A stretch of DNA of 64,000 bases from positions 4,092,001 through 4,156,000 of the forward strand of contig NZ_CP171729.1 in assembly GCF_043769475.1 (NCBI RefSeq), in the 5' to 3' direction. The notes below the pieces were generated by a model. The model was not told the origin of the DNA and ran no database searches. It saw only the letters and a program-made list of their open reading frames with translations. Source of the DNA: Allomesorhizobium sp043769475. GTDB taxonomy: Bacteria > Pseudomonadota > Alphaproteobacteria > Rhizobiales > Rhizobiaceae. Positions 25,159-34,346 of the stretch are shown in pieces. The translations under genes were made by a program, and so were the position numbers. Within the stretch, counting starts at the first letter, position 1. Every line of letters starts with the position of its first letter.

Positions 25159-26799
25159 CTACAATGCCTTGGCCAGTTCGCGCAGCCTGAACTTCTGGAT
25201 CTTGCCGGTCGAGGTTTTGGGAATTTCCGCGAAGATCACCGTGCGCGGGCATTTGAAGCGCGCCAGAAGCGCGCGGCAGTGCTCGATAATCTCCGCCTCG
25301 GTCGCCGTCCTGCCCGGCTTCAGCTCGACATAGGCGACCGGCGTCTCGCCCCATTTGTCGTCGGGCCGCGCGACCACGCCGCACGAGGCGACCGCCGGAT
25401 GCTTGTAGAGCGCGTCCTCGACCTCGATTGAGGAGATGTTCTCGCCGCCCGAGATGATGATGTCCTTCGACCGGTCCTTGAGCTGGATATAGCCGTCCGG
25501 ATGCATGACGCCGAGGTCGCCGGAATGGAACCAGCCGCCCGCGAAGGCCTCGTCGGTCGCCGGCCGGTTTTTCAGATAGCCTTTCATGACGATATTGCCG
25601 CGGAACGTCACCTCGCCGATGGTCTGGCCGTCGGCGGGCGTCGGTTCCATCGTCTCCGGGTCGAGCACCGTCAGCGCCTCCAGCGCGGCGTAGCGCACGC
25701 CCTGGCGCGCCTTTTTCGCCGTGCGCGGGCCCTTGTCGAGTGCGTCCCAGCCGGCGTGCCATTCATTGACGACGGCAGGGCCGTAGGTTTCGGTCAGCCC
25801 ATAGAGATGCGTAACCGCAAATCCCGCATCGGCCATGCCCGAAAGCACCGCCTCCGGCGGCGGGGCGGCGGCGGTATTGAAGGTCACCGTCTGCGGAAAC
25901 TCCCGCTTTTCGGCATCCGGCGCGTTGATCAGCGTCGACATCACGATCGGCGCGCCGCAGAGATGGGTGACGCCATGGTCGGCGATGGCATCGTACATCA
26001 CCTTCGCCCGCACCCAGCGCAGGCAGACATGCGTGCCCGCCTGCACGGCCAGCGTCCACGGAAAGCACCAGCCGTTGCAGTGGAACATGGGCAGCGTCCA
26101 CAGATAGACCGGGTGCTTGCCCATGCCGGCGTGGATCGTATTGGCGTAGGCCATCAGCGCGGCGCCGCGATGGTGATAGACCACGCCCTTGGGATTGCCT
26201 GTGGTGCCCGACGTGTAGTTCAGCGAGATCGCATCCCACTCGTCGTCGGGCATCGACCACGAAAATTCCGCGTCGCCGCCCCGGACAATATCCTCGTAGT
26301 CGAGCGAGCCGATGCGTTCCCCCTTCGGGTAGGGAGCGTCGGCCGCATATTCCGGATCGTCATAGTCGATGACCAGGGGGCGGACCTTGGCCAGCGCCAG
26401 CGCCTCCTTCATGACTGCGGAAAACTCGCGGTCGACGATCAGCACCTTGGTCTCGGCGTGGTCGAGCTGGAAGGCGATGACCGCCGCGTCGAGCCTTGTA
26501 TTCAGCGAATGCAGCACCGCCTTGACCATCGGCACCCCGAAATGCGCCTCAAGCATCGCCGGCGTGTTGGACAGCATCACCGTCACCGTATCGCCCTTGC
26601 CGACGCCCTTTTGCGCCAGCGCCGAGGCAAGCTGCAGCGACCTGCGCCAGAAATCGCGGTAGGAGACGCGCAGGCGGCCATGGATGATGGCGGTCTGCTC
26701 GGGATAGGTCTTGGCCGCCCGCTCGAGATAGGTGAGCGGCGTCAGCGGCTGGTAATTGGCGGTATTTCGCTCCAGGCCGCTGTAATAGATGCTTGCCAT
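25159..26799 (-). CDS. AMP-dependent acyl-CoA synthetase
   Basis: A 546-residue member of the adenylate-forming family, making acyl-CoA from a carboxylic acid, ATP and CoA. The P-loop motif YTSGTTGNPKG is at 195-205; YGLTETYGPAVVNEW, GWFHSGDLGVMHPDGYIQLKDRSKDIIISGGENISS and the C-terminal K in PKTSTGKIQKFRLRE (catalytic lysine region) follow. The opening YYSGLERNTANYQPLTPLTYLERAA is typical of the medium/long-chain or methylmercaptopropionyl-CoA-like ligases of alphaproteobacteria, so chain specificity is uncertain. An open frame continues upstream but overlaps opgC and is a shadow. Confidence 0.92.
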   Translation of the reverse strand: MASIYYSGLERNTANYQPLTPLTYLERAAKTYPEQTAIIHGRLRVSYRDFWRRSLQLASALAQKGVGKGDTVTVMLSNTPAMLEAHFGVPMVKAVLHSLNTRLDAAVIAFQLDHAETKVLIVDREFSAVMKEALALAKVRPLVIDYDDPEYAADAPYPKGERIGSLDYEDIVRGGDAEFSWSMPDDEWDAISLNYTSGTTGNPKGVVYHHRGAALMAYANTIHAGMGKHPVYLWTLPMFHCNGWCFPWTLAVQAGTHVCLRWVRAKVMYDAIADHGVTHLCGAPIVMSTLINAPDAEKREFPQTVTFNTAAAPPPEAVLSGMADAGFAVTHLYGLTETYGPAVVNEWHAGWDALDKGPRTAKKARQGVRYAALEALTVLDPETMEPTPADGQTIGEVTFRGNIVMKGYLKNRPATDEAFAGGWFHSGDLGVMHPDGYIQLKDRSKDIIISGGENISSIEVEDALYKHPAVASCGVVARPDDKWGETPVAYVELKPGRTATEAEIIEHCRALLARFKCPRTVIFAEIPKTSTGKIQKFRLRELAKAL

Positions 26800-26873
26800 G
26801 GATTTTTCCCCCGAAACCGGATGTTTTCGGGAGTTATAGCGGCCGCTTTCGGCTCCGTCATCCGATACGATGG

Positions 26874-28046
26874 TTAGCGCGCGGGATTGAGTGCCGCCGG
26901 CGTTCCGGCCAATGCCGCCGCCCTGTCCGCGGGCTGGCGTCCGCCCCAGCCGATTCTGGGCAGCCATTCGAGATAGTAGGCGAAGGCGAACTGCAGCGCG
27001 ATGCCGGTGGAAAGCAGGATGGCGTCGTAGACGAAGCCGCCGGGGCTGACGATCTTCATCACCTGGCAGAGCATTGCGAGGATGGTGCCGGCGATGAACA
27101 CCGGCAGCGAATGCCTGCCGAGCACCGCCAGCGGATTGCGTGGGCTGGTCTGCGCCAGCTTCGAGAGCGCGGGAATCACCGCGATCAGGTAGGCGAGCGA
27201 GAGGATGTGCAGAAGCCGCGACAGCGAAAGGAACGTCTTGTCGAAGCCGGCCAGCACCGCGGGCAGCGCCAGCGACGTCTCGGCGCCCCAGAGCGGAAGC
27301 CGGACCCAGACCAGCGCGAAGACGAGATAGGCGACCGCCAGCAAGACCAGGCACCAGTTGAAGCGGAGCGCGCCGCCGCGCCGGACATGCATCGTCGAGG
27401 CGACGCCTATGATGAACAGGAACTGCCACGACAGCGGATTGAGGAACCAGAAGCCTTCCGTCGGAAAGTTGACGGGCGCTATCTGATAGATGCCGGCGAG
27501 CAGCCAGACGAGCCCCGAAACCGTGACCATCAGGCCGAGACTGACACTGCCGAGCAGGAGGAAGAACGGCATCATCAGGAGCACGACCGCATACATCGAC
27601 AGGATGTTGTTGTAGCCGATCTGGTGGCCGAGCGTGGCGATGCCGAGTAGCGCCTCCGGCGTGTCATTGATGATCATTTCGATGTTGATCAGCTTCAGAA
27701 TGCCGGGCCGGGCGAAGTAAAGCGCGGCGGCCGAGAATATGGCCAGCGTCGCCACCGTCGTCATGACGTGGGCGACATAGAGCACGCCCGCGCGCTTCCA
27801 TGCCTTGAGCGCGATCAGCAGCCTGTTGCCTGGCTGGAATTTCAGTCCGTAGGCCAGGCCGACGGCGATGCCGGAGATCAGCACAAAGGCTTCGGCCGAA
27901 TCGGAAAAGCCGAAATTCTTGTGGGTGAGGTGCTCGAACAGGGTGCCGGGCACGTGGTTGACGAAGATCGTCAGCAGGGCCAGCGCCCGGAAAACGTCGA
28001 TGCGGGTGTCCCGCCGTGGTTGGGGACTGACGGTTATCGCGGTCAT
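26874..28046 (-). CDS. opgC: OpgC-domain membrane acyltransferase
   Basis: A 390-residue protein with about ten membrane helices. The N-terminus RRDTRIDVFRALALLTIFVNHVPGTLFEHLTHKNFGFSDSAEAFVLISG is the OpgC signature, with His and aspartate residues at the first helix. OpgC proteins add succinyl groups to periplasmic beta-glucans, and the domain is related to acyltransferase 3 enzymes. Rhizobiales carry several paralogues, so the substrate here is not certain. A GGAAG site precedes the ATG at 28046. Confidence 0.85.
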   Translation of the reverse strand: MTAITVSPQPRRDTRIDVFRALALLTIFVNHVPGTLFEHLTHKNFGFSDSAEAFVLISGIAVGLAYGLKFQPGNRLLIALKAWKRAGVLYVAHVMTTVATLAIFSAAALYFARPGILKLINIEMIINDTPEALLGIATLGHQIGYNNILSMYAVVLLMMPFFLLLGSVSLGLMVTVSGLVWLLAGIYQIAPVNFPTEGFWFLNPLSWQFLFIIGVASTMHVRRGGALRFNWCLVLLAVAYLVFALVWVRLPLWGAETSLALPAVLAGFDKTFLSLSRLLHILSLAYLIAVIPALSKLAQTSPRNPLAVLGRHSLPVFIAGTILAMLCQVMKIVSPGGFVYDAILLSTGIALQFAFAYYLEWLPRIGWGGRQPADRAAALAGTPAALNPAR

Positions 28047-28171
28047 GCTTTCTTCCGTGACGTTCACTCGGACGCCTCGCAATCCGAGTCGGCGGCGCGG
28101 CGAATCCGCCACGCAGAAGCTGTCCGAAAGAGGCAGATTTGTGCGCCTCTCCGTCACAAAATAATTCACCG

Positions 28172-28942
28172 TTAAAACATTTGGATGACACCATCCCAGA
28201 TCAGCTTGAGCCCGATGATGGCCACCGTGGCGTAGGTGAACGGGTAGAACACTTCCGGCCGCATGCGGCGGACGAGCCATGCGCCGGCCAGCGTTGCGAG
28301 CGGCGCCATCGGCATCAGCACGGCCGAGGCCGTCAGGTTGGTGGTATCGAACTGGCCGAGCGCGAAATAGGGAACCAGCTTGACGGCATTGGTGACCGCG
28401 AAAAAGATCGCGCTGGTGCCGGTCAGCACTTTCGGGTCCATCCGCAACGGCAGCGCGTAGACCTGGAAGGGCGGCCCGCCGACATGGGCGACGAAGCTGG
28501 TGAAGCCGGCCACGGCGCCCCAGAAACCGGCAGCGAGCCGGTTGGGCCTGGCGGCATAGGCTGAACCGTGCCTGAACTGCTGGTACACCCAGCGCGCAAC
28601 GAACACGACCGCCACCGCGCCGACAATGAAGCGCACCATGTCGGCGGTGACAAGCGCCGCCGTCAGCCAGCCGAGGCTTATGCCTGCCACCGCGCCGGGC
28701 AGCATCGTCGCCAGCGTCAGCCGGTCGAAGATGCCGCGCCAGGTCCACAGCGAAACCATGTCCATCAGCACCAGGATCGGCAGCAGGATCGCGGCGGCCT
28801 GCACCGGCGGCATCACCAGCGCCATCAGCGGCACGCCGACGAATCCTACAGCCCCGCCGAAGCCGCCCTTCGACAGGCCGACGAGAATAACAGCCGGAAT
28901 GGCGGCCGCGTAGAACCACGGATCGGTGAGCAGCGCGTTCAT
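28172..28942 (-). CDS. TauE/SafE-family sulfite/sulfonate exporter-like permease
   Basis: A 256-residue membrane protein with eight predicted helices and the family motif GLSKGGFGGAVGFVGVPLMALVMPP at the N-terminus and FTSFVAHVGGPPFQVYALP in the second half. The family moves sulfur-containing or other small organic anions. The substrate is unknown. The gene is divergent from the ThiE-like gene, with 85 bases between, and lies upstream of opgC on the same strand. Confidence 0.87.
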   Translation of the reverse strand: MNALLTDPWFYAAAIPAVILVGLSKGGFGGAVGFVGVPLMALVMPPVQAAAILLPILVLMDMVSLWTWRGIFDRLTLATMLPGAVAGISLGWLTAALVTADMVRFIVGAVAVVFVARWVYQQFRHGSAYAARPNRLAAGFWGAVAGFTSFVAHVGGPPFQVYALPLRMDPKVLTGTSAIFFAVTNAVKLVPYFALGQFDTTNLTASAVLMPMAPLATLAGAWLVRRMRPEVFYPFTYATVAIIGLKLIWDGVIQMF

Positions 28943-29027
28943 GAAAAGGCCTTTCGCGATCCCGCAATATCGCGGCAGCAGCGATTCGGCGAGGGCGCAA
29001 CCCTGTTCAAGCGACCTGCCTTCGTCT

Positions 29028-29738
29028 ATGCCCAAATCCAACCACGATCCCGCTGCATGGGAACCGACAGAAAGCTCAGGAATGCCCGTCACACCGCCAA
29101 ACCGCTGCCGCATCGTGCTGATCGCTCCGCCCGTCGAAGACGCCGCGGCGTTCGAGCAGCAGCTGCGCGCCGCCATTTCGGGCGGCGACATCGCCTCGAT
29201 CATCCTGCCTGCCTACGGCCTCGACGAAGCCTCGTTCCAGGCGTTTGCCGAGCGCATCGTGCCGGTCGCTCAATCTGCGAACATCGCCGCCATCATCGCC
29301 GAGGACACGCGCATTGCCGGCCGGGTCGGAGCCGACGGCCTGCATCTCGAGGCGGGAAGGGCCGCACTCGAGGAGGCGATCGAGCGCTTCCAGGGCCGGC
29401 TCACGGTGGGCGCGGGCGGGGCCAAGACCCGCGACGACGCGCTCGATCTCGGCGAGGCGCGTCCCGACTACATATTTTTCGGCCGCTTCGGCTATGACAA
29501 CAAGCCCGAGCCGCACAACCGCAACCTGGCGCTCGGGCGGTGGTGGGCCGAGATGATCGAGATACCGTGCATCGTCATGGCCGGCTCGGACATCGCCTCC
29601 GTTTCGATCGTGGCCGAAACCGGATGCGAGTTCGTGGCGCTATCCAGCGCCATCTTTGGCGAAGGCGTCGATCCCGAGCAGGCCGTCGCGCACGCCAACG
29701 CCATTCTCGACGACACGGCGCCGCGGTTCGGGGAGTAG
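29028..29738 (+). CDS. Thiamine-phosphate synthase-like protein
   Basis: A 236-residue TIM-barrel protein of the ThiE/TenI superfamily. RVGADGLHLE, TVGAGGAKTRDDALDLGEARPDYIFFGRFG and AETGCEFVALSSAIF are the phosphate-binding and product-site strands. It lacks the strict ThiE pattern DYVGVGP (here DYIFFGR), so it is better called ThiE-like; alphaproteobacterial paralogues of this kind are often labelled thiamine-phosphate pyrophosphorylase. I took ATG 29028; ATG 29082 with AGGA just before it is an alternative. The next gene starts 3 bases after its stop. Confidence 0.75.
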   Translation: MPKSNHDPAAWEPTESSGMPVTPPNRCRIVLIAPPVEDAAAFEQQLRAAISGGDIASIILPAYGLDEASFQAFAERIVPVAQSANIAAIIAEDTRIAGRVGADGLHLEAGRAALEEAIERFQGRLTVGAGGAKTRDDALDLGEARPDYIFFGRFGYDNKPEPHNRNLALGRWWAEMIEIPCIVMAGSDIASVSIVAETGCEFVALSSAIFGEGVDPEQAVAHANAILDDTAPRFGE

Positions 29739-29741
29739 GTC

Positions 29742-30887
29742 TTGGCTGTACTGCAATCGTCCGTCCGGACATGGCTCACGGCGCTGGCGCTGCTTTCAGC
29801 GACGACGCCCGGCGCCCTTGCGCAAGGCGCTGCCGATCCCGCGCCAGCGCAGAAGGCCACGCCCGAAACGAAATTGCCTGCGAAAAGTCCCACGGAGCCG
29901 GCGCCGAAAGCGCCCGTCATCGAGCCGTTGGCAAAAACTCCTGACACGCCGCCGGCTTCCGGCCCCTTGCCCGCGGGAGCAAAACCGCTGGGCGTCGACC
30001 CCACGCGGTTCGGCGGCGGCAGGAGCGACGGCAAGCCCGATCCGGCGCGCTTCGGGACCAAGCCCGCCGATCCCGCCTATGGCGCGTTCCAGCGCGGGCT
30101 CTACAAGACCGCCTACAATCTGGCGCTGGTGCGCGCCGAAAACGGCGATCCGGCCGCGCAAACGCTGGTCGCCGAAATCCTGTCGCGCGGGCTTGGCATG
30201 GCCCGCAACGAGGCCGAAGCCGCCAAATGGTACGCCCGCGCTTCCGAGCAGGGCGTTCCGGAGGCGCAGTTCCAGTACGGGCTGATGCTTCTCGACGGGC
30301 GCTTCGTGAAAGCGGACCCACAGGGCGCCTACGCCCTGATGCAGGCGGCGGCCGAGGCCGGAAACCGGCTGGCGCAGTTCAATTTCGCGCAGATGCTGGT
30401 CGATCGCGAGAGCGGCGAGAAGGGCCTCGCCAAGGCGGTCTCCTACTACGAGCGCGCGGCCAGGGCCGGGCTTGCCGACGCGCAATATGCGATGGCGCAG
30501 GTCCACGCCAACGGCGTCGGCGGCAAGGCCAAGGACGAGAAGGAGGCGCGGCGCTGGCTGCTTCTCGCGGCACGGCAGAATTTCGATACCGCGCAGCTCG
30601 ATCTCGCCACCTGGCTGGTTGACGGGCGCGGCGGCGGACGCGACCTGAAGGAAGGCTTCCGCTGGATGAGGCGGGCGGCCGAGGGCGGCAATGTCGCGGC
30701 GCAGAACCGGCTCGCCAAGCTTTACATGAAGGGGCTGGGCGCCGACCCGGATTCGATAGCGGCGGCGGCCTGGTACATCCTTGCCCGGCGCGCCGGCCTT
30801 ACCGATCCCGAGATGGAGGATTTCTTCGACGGCCTGACCGACGAGGAACTCCAGAAAGCCCTGGAGCGCGCCAACAGGCTGCGCTGA
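29742..30887 (+). CDS. Secreted Sel1-repeat (TPR-like) protein
   Basis: A 381-residue protein starting at TTG 29742 behind GGGGAG. Signal peptide of about 28 residues (cleavage after ALA), then a Pro/Ala-rich linker to about residue 105, then Sel1 repeats with the A..G...A...LA..Y..G pattern (AAKWYARASEQGVPEAQFQYGLMLLDG, KAVSYYERAARAGLADAQYAMAQVHANG, EARRWLLLAARQNFDTAQLDLATWLVDG, EGFRWMRRAAEGGNVAAQNRLAKLYMKG). Such proteins scaffold periplasmic or envelope complexes, and related ones act in exopolysaccharide control in rhizobia. It is translationally linked to the ThiE-like gene. Confidence 0.83.
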   Translation: MAVLQSSVRTWLTALALLSATTPGALAQGAADPAPAQKATPETKLPAKSPTEPAPKAPVIEPLAKTPDTPPASGPLPAGAKPLGVDPTRFGGGRSDGKPDPARFGTKPADPAYGAFQRGLYKTAYNLALVRAENGDPAAQTLVAEILSRGLGMARNEAEAAKWYARASEQGVPEAQFQYGLMLLDGRFVKADPQGAYALMQAAAEAGNRLAQFNFAQMLVDRESGEKGLAKAVSYYERAARAGLADAQYAMAQVHANGVGGKAKDEKEARRWLLLAARQNFDTAQLDLATWLVDGRGGGRDLKEGFRWMRRAAEGGNVAAQNRLAKLYMKGLGADPDSIAAAAWYILARRAGLTDPEMEDFFDGLTDEELQKALERANRLR

Positions 30888-30996
30888 GGGCCCGCTTCTC
30901 CGGCATTTCCCTCGATCCCTTGCCTCTTTTGCCGATTTGTGGTCTTGGAGGCGCCGAAACCGCCTGTCGGCGTACAAACCTCCGGAATAGCAAAAT

Positions 30997-31563
30997 ATGG
31001 CCAAGATCAACGGCAACGAAATCCGTCCCGGCAACGTCATCGAGCACGATGGCGGGCTCTGGGTGGCGGTCAGGACCAACCATGTGAAGCCCGGCAAGGG
31101 CGGCGCCTACAACCAGGTCGAGTTGAAGAACCTCATCAACGGCACCAAGCTCAACGAGCGCTTCCGCTCCGCCGAGACCGTGGAAAAGATCCGTCTCGAG
31201 CAGAAGGATTTTTCCTACCTCTACGAGCAGGGCGACGCGCTGATATTCATGGACACCCAGAGTTACGAGCAGCTCGAACTGCAGAAGGATTTCGTCGGCG
31301 ACCGCGCCGCCTTCCTGCAGGACGGCATGATGGTCACCGTGGAACTCTACGACGAGCGCCCGATCGGCATCTCCCTGCCCGACCAGGTGACGCTGACCAT
31401 CACCGAGGCCGACCCGGTCGTCAAAGGGCAGACCGCCGCCTCGTCCTACAAGCCGGCGCTGCTGGAAAACGGCATCCGCGTCCTGGTTCCACCCTTCATC
31501 TCGTCGGGTGAGCGGATCGTCGTCGACACCAACGAGATCACCTACGTCCGCCGCGCGGACTGA
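30997..31563 (+). CDS. efp: Elongation factor P
   Basis: A 188-residue EF-P, which rescues ribosomes stalled at polyproline. KINGNEIRPGNVIEHDGGLWVAV, then VKPGKGGAYNQVELKNL with the conserved tip lysine (modified by EpmA in many bacteria), two OB domains, and the signature KGQTAASSYKPALLENG near the C-terminus. About 110 bases separate it from the gene upstream, probably with its own promoter. Confidence 0.97.
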   Translation: MAKINGNEIRPGNVIEHDGGLWVAVRTNHVKPGKGGAYNQVELKNLINGTKLNERFRSAETVEKIRLEQKDFSYLYEQGDALIFMDTQSYEQLELQKDFVGDRAAFLQDGMMVTVELYDERPIGISLPDQVTLTITEADPVVKGQTAASSYKPALLENGIRVLVPPFISSGERIVVDTNEITYVRRAD

Positions 31564-31577
31564 ACAGATCAGGCAGC

Positions 31578-31645
31578 AGGCAGTGGGCAATCGGCAGTAA
31601 GGCCGCCTACCCCTGGAATCACCGACTGCCGACTGCCCATTGCCT
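31578..31645. repeat. Imperfect inverted repeat between efp and suhB
   Basis: Arms 31578-31598 (AGGCAGTGGGCAATCGGCAGT) and 31625-31645 pair at 19 of 21 positions around a 26-base loop. Each arm is itself made of GGCAGT/GGGCA words. No T run follows, so it is a repeat element or weak RNA hairpin rather than a classic terminator. Confidence 0.7.
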
Positions 31646-31677
31646 ACTGCCCATCTAAGACAGAAGCGACATCCGCC

Positions 31678-32478
31678 ATGCCCCGTTCAGCGATCCTCAA
31701 TGTCATGGTCCAGGCCGCCATGAAGGCCGGCCGCTCGCTGGCGCGCGATTTCGGCGAAGTGCAGAACCTGCAGGTGTCGCTGAAGGGCCCCGGCGACTTT
31801 GTCAGCCAGGCCGACCACAAGGCCGAGGAGATAATCCACACGGAACTGTCCCGCGCCCGCCCGGGCTATGCTTTCCTGATGGAGGAACGCGGAGTGGTTC
31901 CGGGTGAGGACGATCAGCACCGCTGGATCGTCGATCCGCTCGACGGCACCACAAACTTCCTGCACGGCCTGCCGATCTTCTCGATCTCAATGGCGCTTGA
32001 GCGTCAGGGCCAGATCGTCGCCGGCGTGATCTACAATCCGGCCATGGACGAGCTCTACACCGCCGAACGCGGCGGCGGCGCCTTCATGAACGACCGCAGG
32101 CTGCGCGTGGCGAGCCGCACCAAGCTCACCGATACGGTCGTCGGTACCGGCGTGCCGCATCTCGGCCGCGGCCACCATGGCAATTACCTGATCGAGCTTC
32201 GCAATGTCATGGCCGAAGTGTCGGGCGTTCGCCGGCTCGGCTCGGCAGCGCTCGATCTCGCCTATGTCGCGGCGGGCCGCATGGACGGTTTCTGGGAACA
32301 TTCGCTTTCGCCATGGGACATGGCAGCGGGCATATTGATGATCCGCGAGGCCGGCGGCTTCGTCAGCGACCCGGCAGGCGGCAATGCCATGTTCGAGACC
32401 GGCTCGATCGTCGCCGGCAACGAGACCATCCACCGCGCGCTCCTGAAGACGCTCAAGAAGCCGCTCACGCCGCGCTGA
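31678..32478 (+). CDS. suhB: Inositol-1-monophosphatase
   Basis: A 266-residue member of the Li+-sensitive phosphatase family. Metal ligands are visible as E69/E70 (LMEERG), D86 and D89 in WIVDPLDGTTNFLHG, and the C-terminal WDMAAGILMIREAGG. SuhB in enterics also contributes to rRNA transcription antitermination; whether this one does is not visible. A long GC-poor repeat separates it from efp, but both point the same way. Confidence 0.93.
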   Translation: MPRSAILNVMVQAAMKAGRSLARDFGEVQNLQVSLKGPGDFVSQADHKAEEIIHTELSRARPGYAFLMEERGVVPGEDDQHRWIVDPLDGTTNFLHGLPIFSISMALERQGQIVAGVIYNPAMDELYTAERGGGAFMNDRRLRVASRTKLTDTVVGTGVPHLGRGHHGNYLIELRNVMAEVSGVRRLGSAALDLAYVAAGRMDGFWEHSLSPWDMAAGILMIREAGGFVSDPAGGNAMFETGSIVAGNETIHRALLKTLKKPLTPR

Positions 32479-32534
32479 ACCGCCGCGCCCCCAAGGCTTG
32501 AAAAACGACTTGGCGACCGGTCAAATAAGCCGGG

Positions 32535-33224
32535 ATGACGAGCGGCCCGCAACCACTTCAAGCCGACGTGCCCTTCATGGGGCGCTTCCAGCATTCGCGC
32601 GCCGAGCTGATCGCCGACGGCATCGTTCATGCGGTGGGAATAGTGCTCGCGATCGCCGCTGGCTCGGCGCTGCTCGCAATGTCGGCTTTTCACACCGGTC
32701 CGGGCGAATACATCGCGACGGCATTCTTCGTCGTCTCGGTCCTGACCGTCCTGTCGATTTCGCTCGCCTACAATCTCTGGCCGATATCGCCGGCGAAATG
32801 GATATTGCGGCGCTTCGACCACGCGGCGATCTATCTCCTGATCGCGGCGACCTACACGCCCTTCCTCGCGCAATTGAAGGATGTCTGGCTTGCGCGCTGG
32901 ATGCTCGCACTGGTCTGGTCCGCCGCAGCCCTCGGCATGGCGACCAAGATGCTTTTTCCCGGCCGTTTCGACCGCGCCGCCGTCGTTTTCTATCTTGCGA
33001 TCGGCTGGAGCGGCATCGTGGTCCTGCCGCCGATCCTGGAAATCCTGCCTTCGACGACGATTGCGCTGATTGTCGCCGGCGGCATCGTCTATTCCTGCGG
33101 CGTGGTGTTCTTCGTGTGGAAGGGGCTGCGATTCCAGAACGCCGTCTGGCATGGCTTTGTGGTGACGGGCGCCGGCCTGCATTTTGCGGCCCTGATCAAC
33201 TGTCTGGTCATCGACCGCCTCTGA
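32535..33224 (+). CDS. Hemolysin III / PAQR-like membrane protein
   Basis: A 229-residue protein with seven predicted helices. The motif RAELIADGIVHAVGIVLAIAAG, then WILRRFDHAAIYLLIAATYTPF and a C-terminal WHGFVVTGAGLHFAAL provide the Ser/His/Asp residues that bind zinc in the CREST/PAQR hydrolase superfamily. Bacterial 'hemolysin III' names are historical; most are probably ceramidase- or lipid-hydrolase-like. Ribosome site is weak; an internal ATG 14 codons later is possible. Confidence 0.85.
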   Translation: MTSGPQPLQADVPFMGRFQHSRAELIADGIVHAVGIVLAIAAGSALLAMSAFHTGPGEYIATAFFVVSVLTVLSISLAYNLWPISPAKWILRRFDHAAIYLLIAATYTPFLAQLKDVWLARWMLALVWSAAALGMATKMLFPGRFDRAAVVFYLAIGWSGIVVLPPILEILPSTTIALIVAGGIVYSCGVVFFVWKGLRFQNAVWHGFVVTGAGLHFAALINCLVIDRL

Positions 33225-33322
33225 TCCGCTGCTGCGGTCTCACGGCGTCTTTCAATTTCGTCACAATTCCGTTTAGAGTCGCGGCGAGTTAGATTTTGGT
33301 CGCGGCGACGGATTCGGGGCGC

Positions 33323-34345
33323 ATGGCATTTTTGCGAAAATTCGGCGGGAGCGAGGCATCCGAAGACGGCGGCTACGATCCCTACCGGCTGTCGAGCCCG
33401 CAGGTCTTCCTCCTCTCCATGCTGGTGTTCCTGGCGATCGTCGCGTTCATCGCGGCGATCCTTGCCCGGCAGATTTCCTCGGCCTTCACCACCAACCCCG
33501 GCCTGAACGGGCTGATCCTCGGCGTTCTGGCGGTCGGCATCCTGCTCGCGTTCGTGCAGGTGGTGCGGCTGTTCCGCGAAATCCGCTGGGTCAATTCGTT
33601 CCGCGCCGGCTCCGAAGTCGTCGAGCCGGTGCTGCTTGCGCCGATGAAGGCGCTGCTCAGCCGCTCCACCTCCATGGCGCTTTCGACCAGTTCGATGCGC
33701 ACCATGCTCGATCCGATCGCCACCAGGCTTGACGAGACCCGCGACATTTCGCGCTACCTGATCGGGCTTCTGGTGTTTCTCGGCCTGCTCGGCACCTTCT
33801 GGGGCCTGTTGCAGACGATCGGCTCGATCGGCGACACCATCCAGTCACTCGATCCCGGCTCCGGCGATGCAGCCTCCGTGCTCGAGTCGCTGAAGTCGGG
33901 CCTGGCCGCGCCGCTCGAGGGCATGGGCACGGCGTTCTCGTCCTCGCTGTTCGGCCTCGCCGGCTCGCTGGTGCTCGGCTTCCTTGACCTCCAGGCTGGC
34001 CGCGCCCAGACCCGTTTCTATACCGAGCTGGAAAACTGGCTGTCCTCGGTCACCGACCTTTCGTCCGACATCATTGTCGCCGATCCCGCCAAGGCCGGCT
34101 CCGCCGAAGAGATCAAGGCGCTTTCCGAAAGGTTGCGCAACCTGCAGGAATCCGGCGGCTCCAATCCGCGCATCGCCACCGCCATGGCCAATCTCGCGGA
34201 CGGCATTTCCGGCCTGGTCAAGAACATGCGTTCCGAGCAGCAGATCATGCGCGACTGGGTCGAGGCGCAGTCGGAAGAGCAGAAGGCAATGCGCAACACG
34301 CTGGAAAAGATCGCCGACGCGCTGAAGAAGCGGGAGCTGAGCTGA
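33323..34345 (+). CDS. MotA/TolQ/ExbB-like proton channel protein
   Basis: A 340-residue protein with four membrane helices (about 28-50, 62-82, 145-168, 205-222) and a long cytoplasmic C-terminal helix region. RYLIGLLVFLGLLGTFWGLLQTIGSIGDT and GMGTAFSSSLFGLAGSLVLGFLDLQ correspond to the MotA/TolQ pore helices. I chose ATG 33323; a TTG 9 codons earlier is possible. One base separates it from the MotB-like gene. It is distinct from tolQ in this window and from flagellar MotA, which is not near flagellar genes here. It likely forms a proton-driven envelope motor of unknown task. Confidence 0.85.
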   Translation: MAFLRKFGGSEASEDGGYDPYRLSSPQVFLLSMLVFLAIVAFIAAILARQISSAFTTNPGLNGLILGVLAVGILLAFVQVVRLFREIRWVNSFRAGSEVVEPVLLAPMKALLSRSTSMALSTSSMRTMLDPIATRLDETRDISRYLIGLLVFLGLLGTFWGLLQTIGSIGDTIQSLDPGSGDAASVLESLKSGLAAPLEGMGTAFSSSLFGLAGSLVLGFLDLQAGRAQTRFYTELENWLSSVTDLSSDIIVADPAKAGSAEEIKALSERLRNLQESGGSNPRIATAMANLADGISGLVKNMRSEQQIMRDWVEAQSEEQKAMRNTLEKIADALKKRELS

Positions 34346-34346
34346 C

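Noticed and set aside
25159..29000. Very long continuous frames running from the acyl-CoA synthetase into opgC and from opgC into the TauE gene
   Set aside because: They are read-through of stop-poor high-GC DNA. The upstream parts overlap other good genes; the conserved starts at 26799 and 28046 have ribosome sites.
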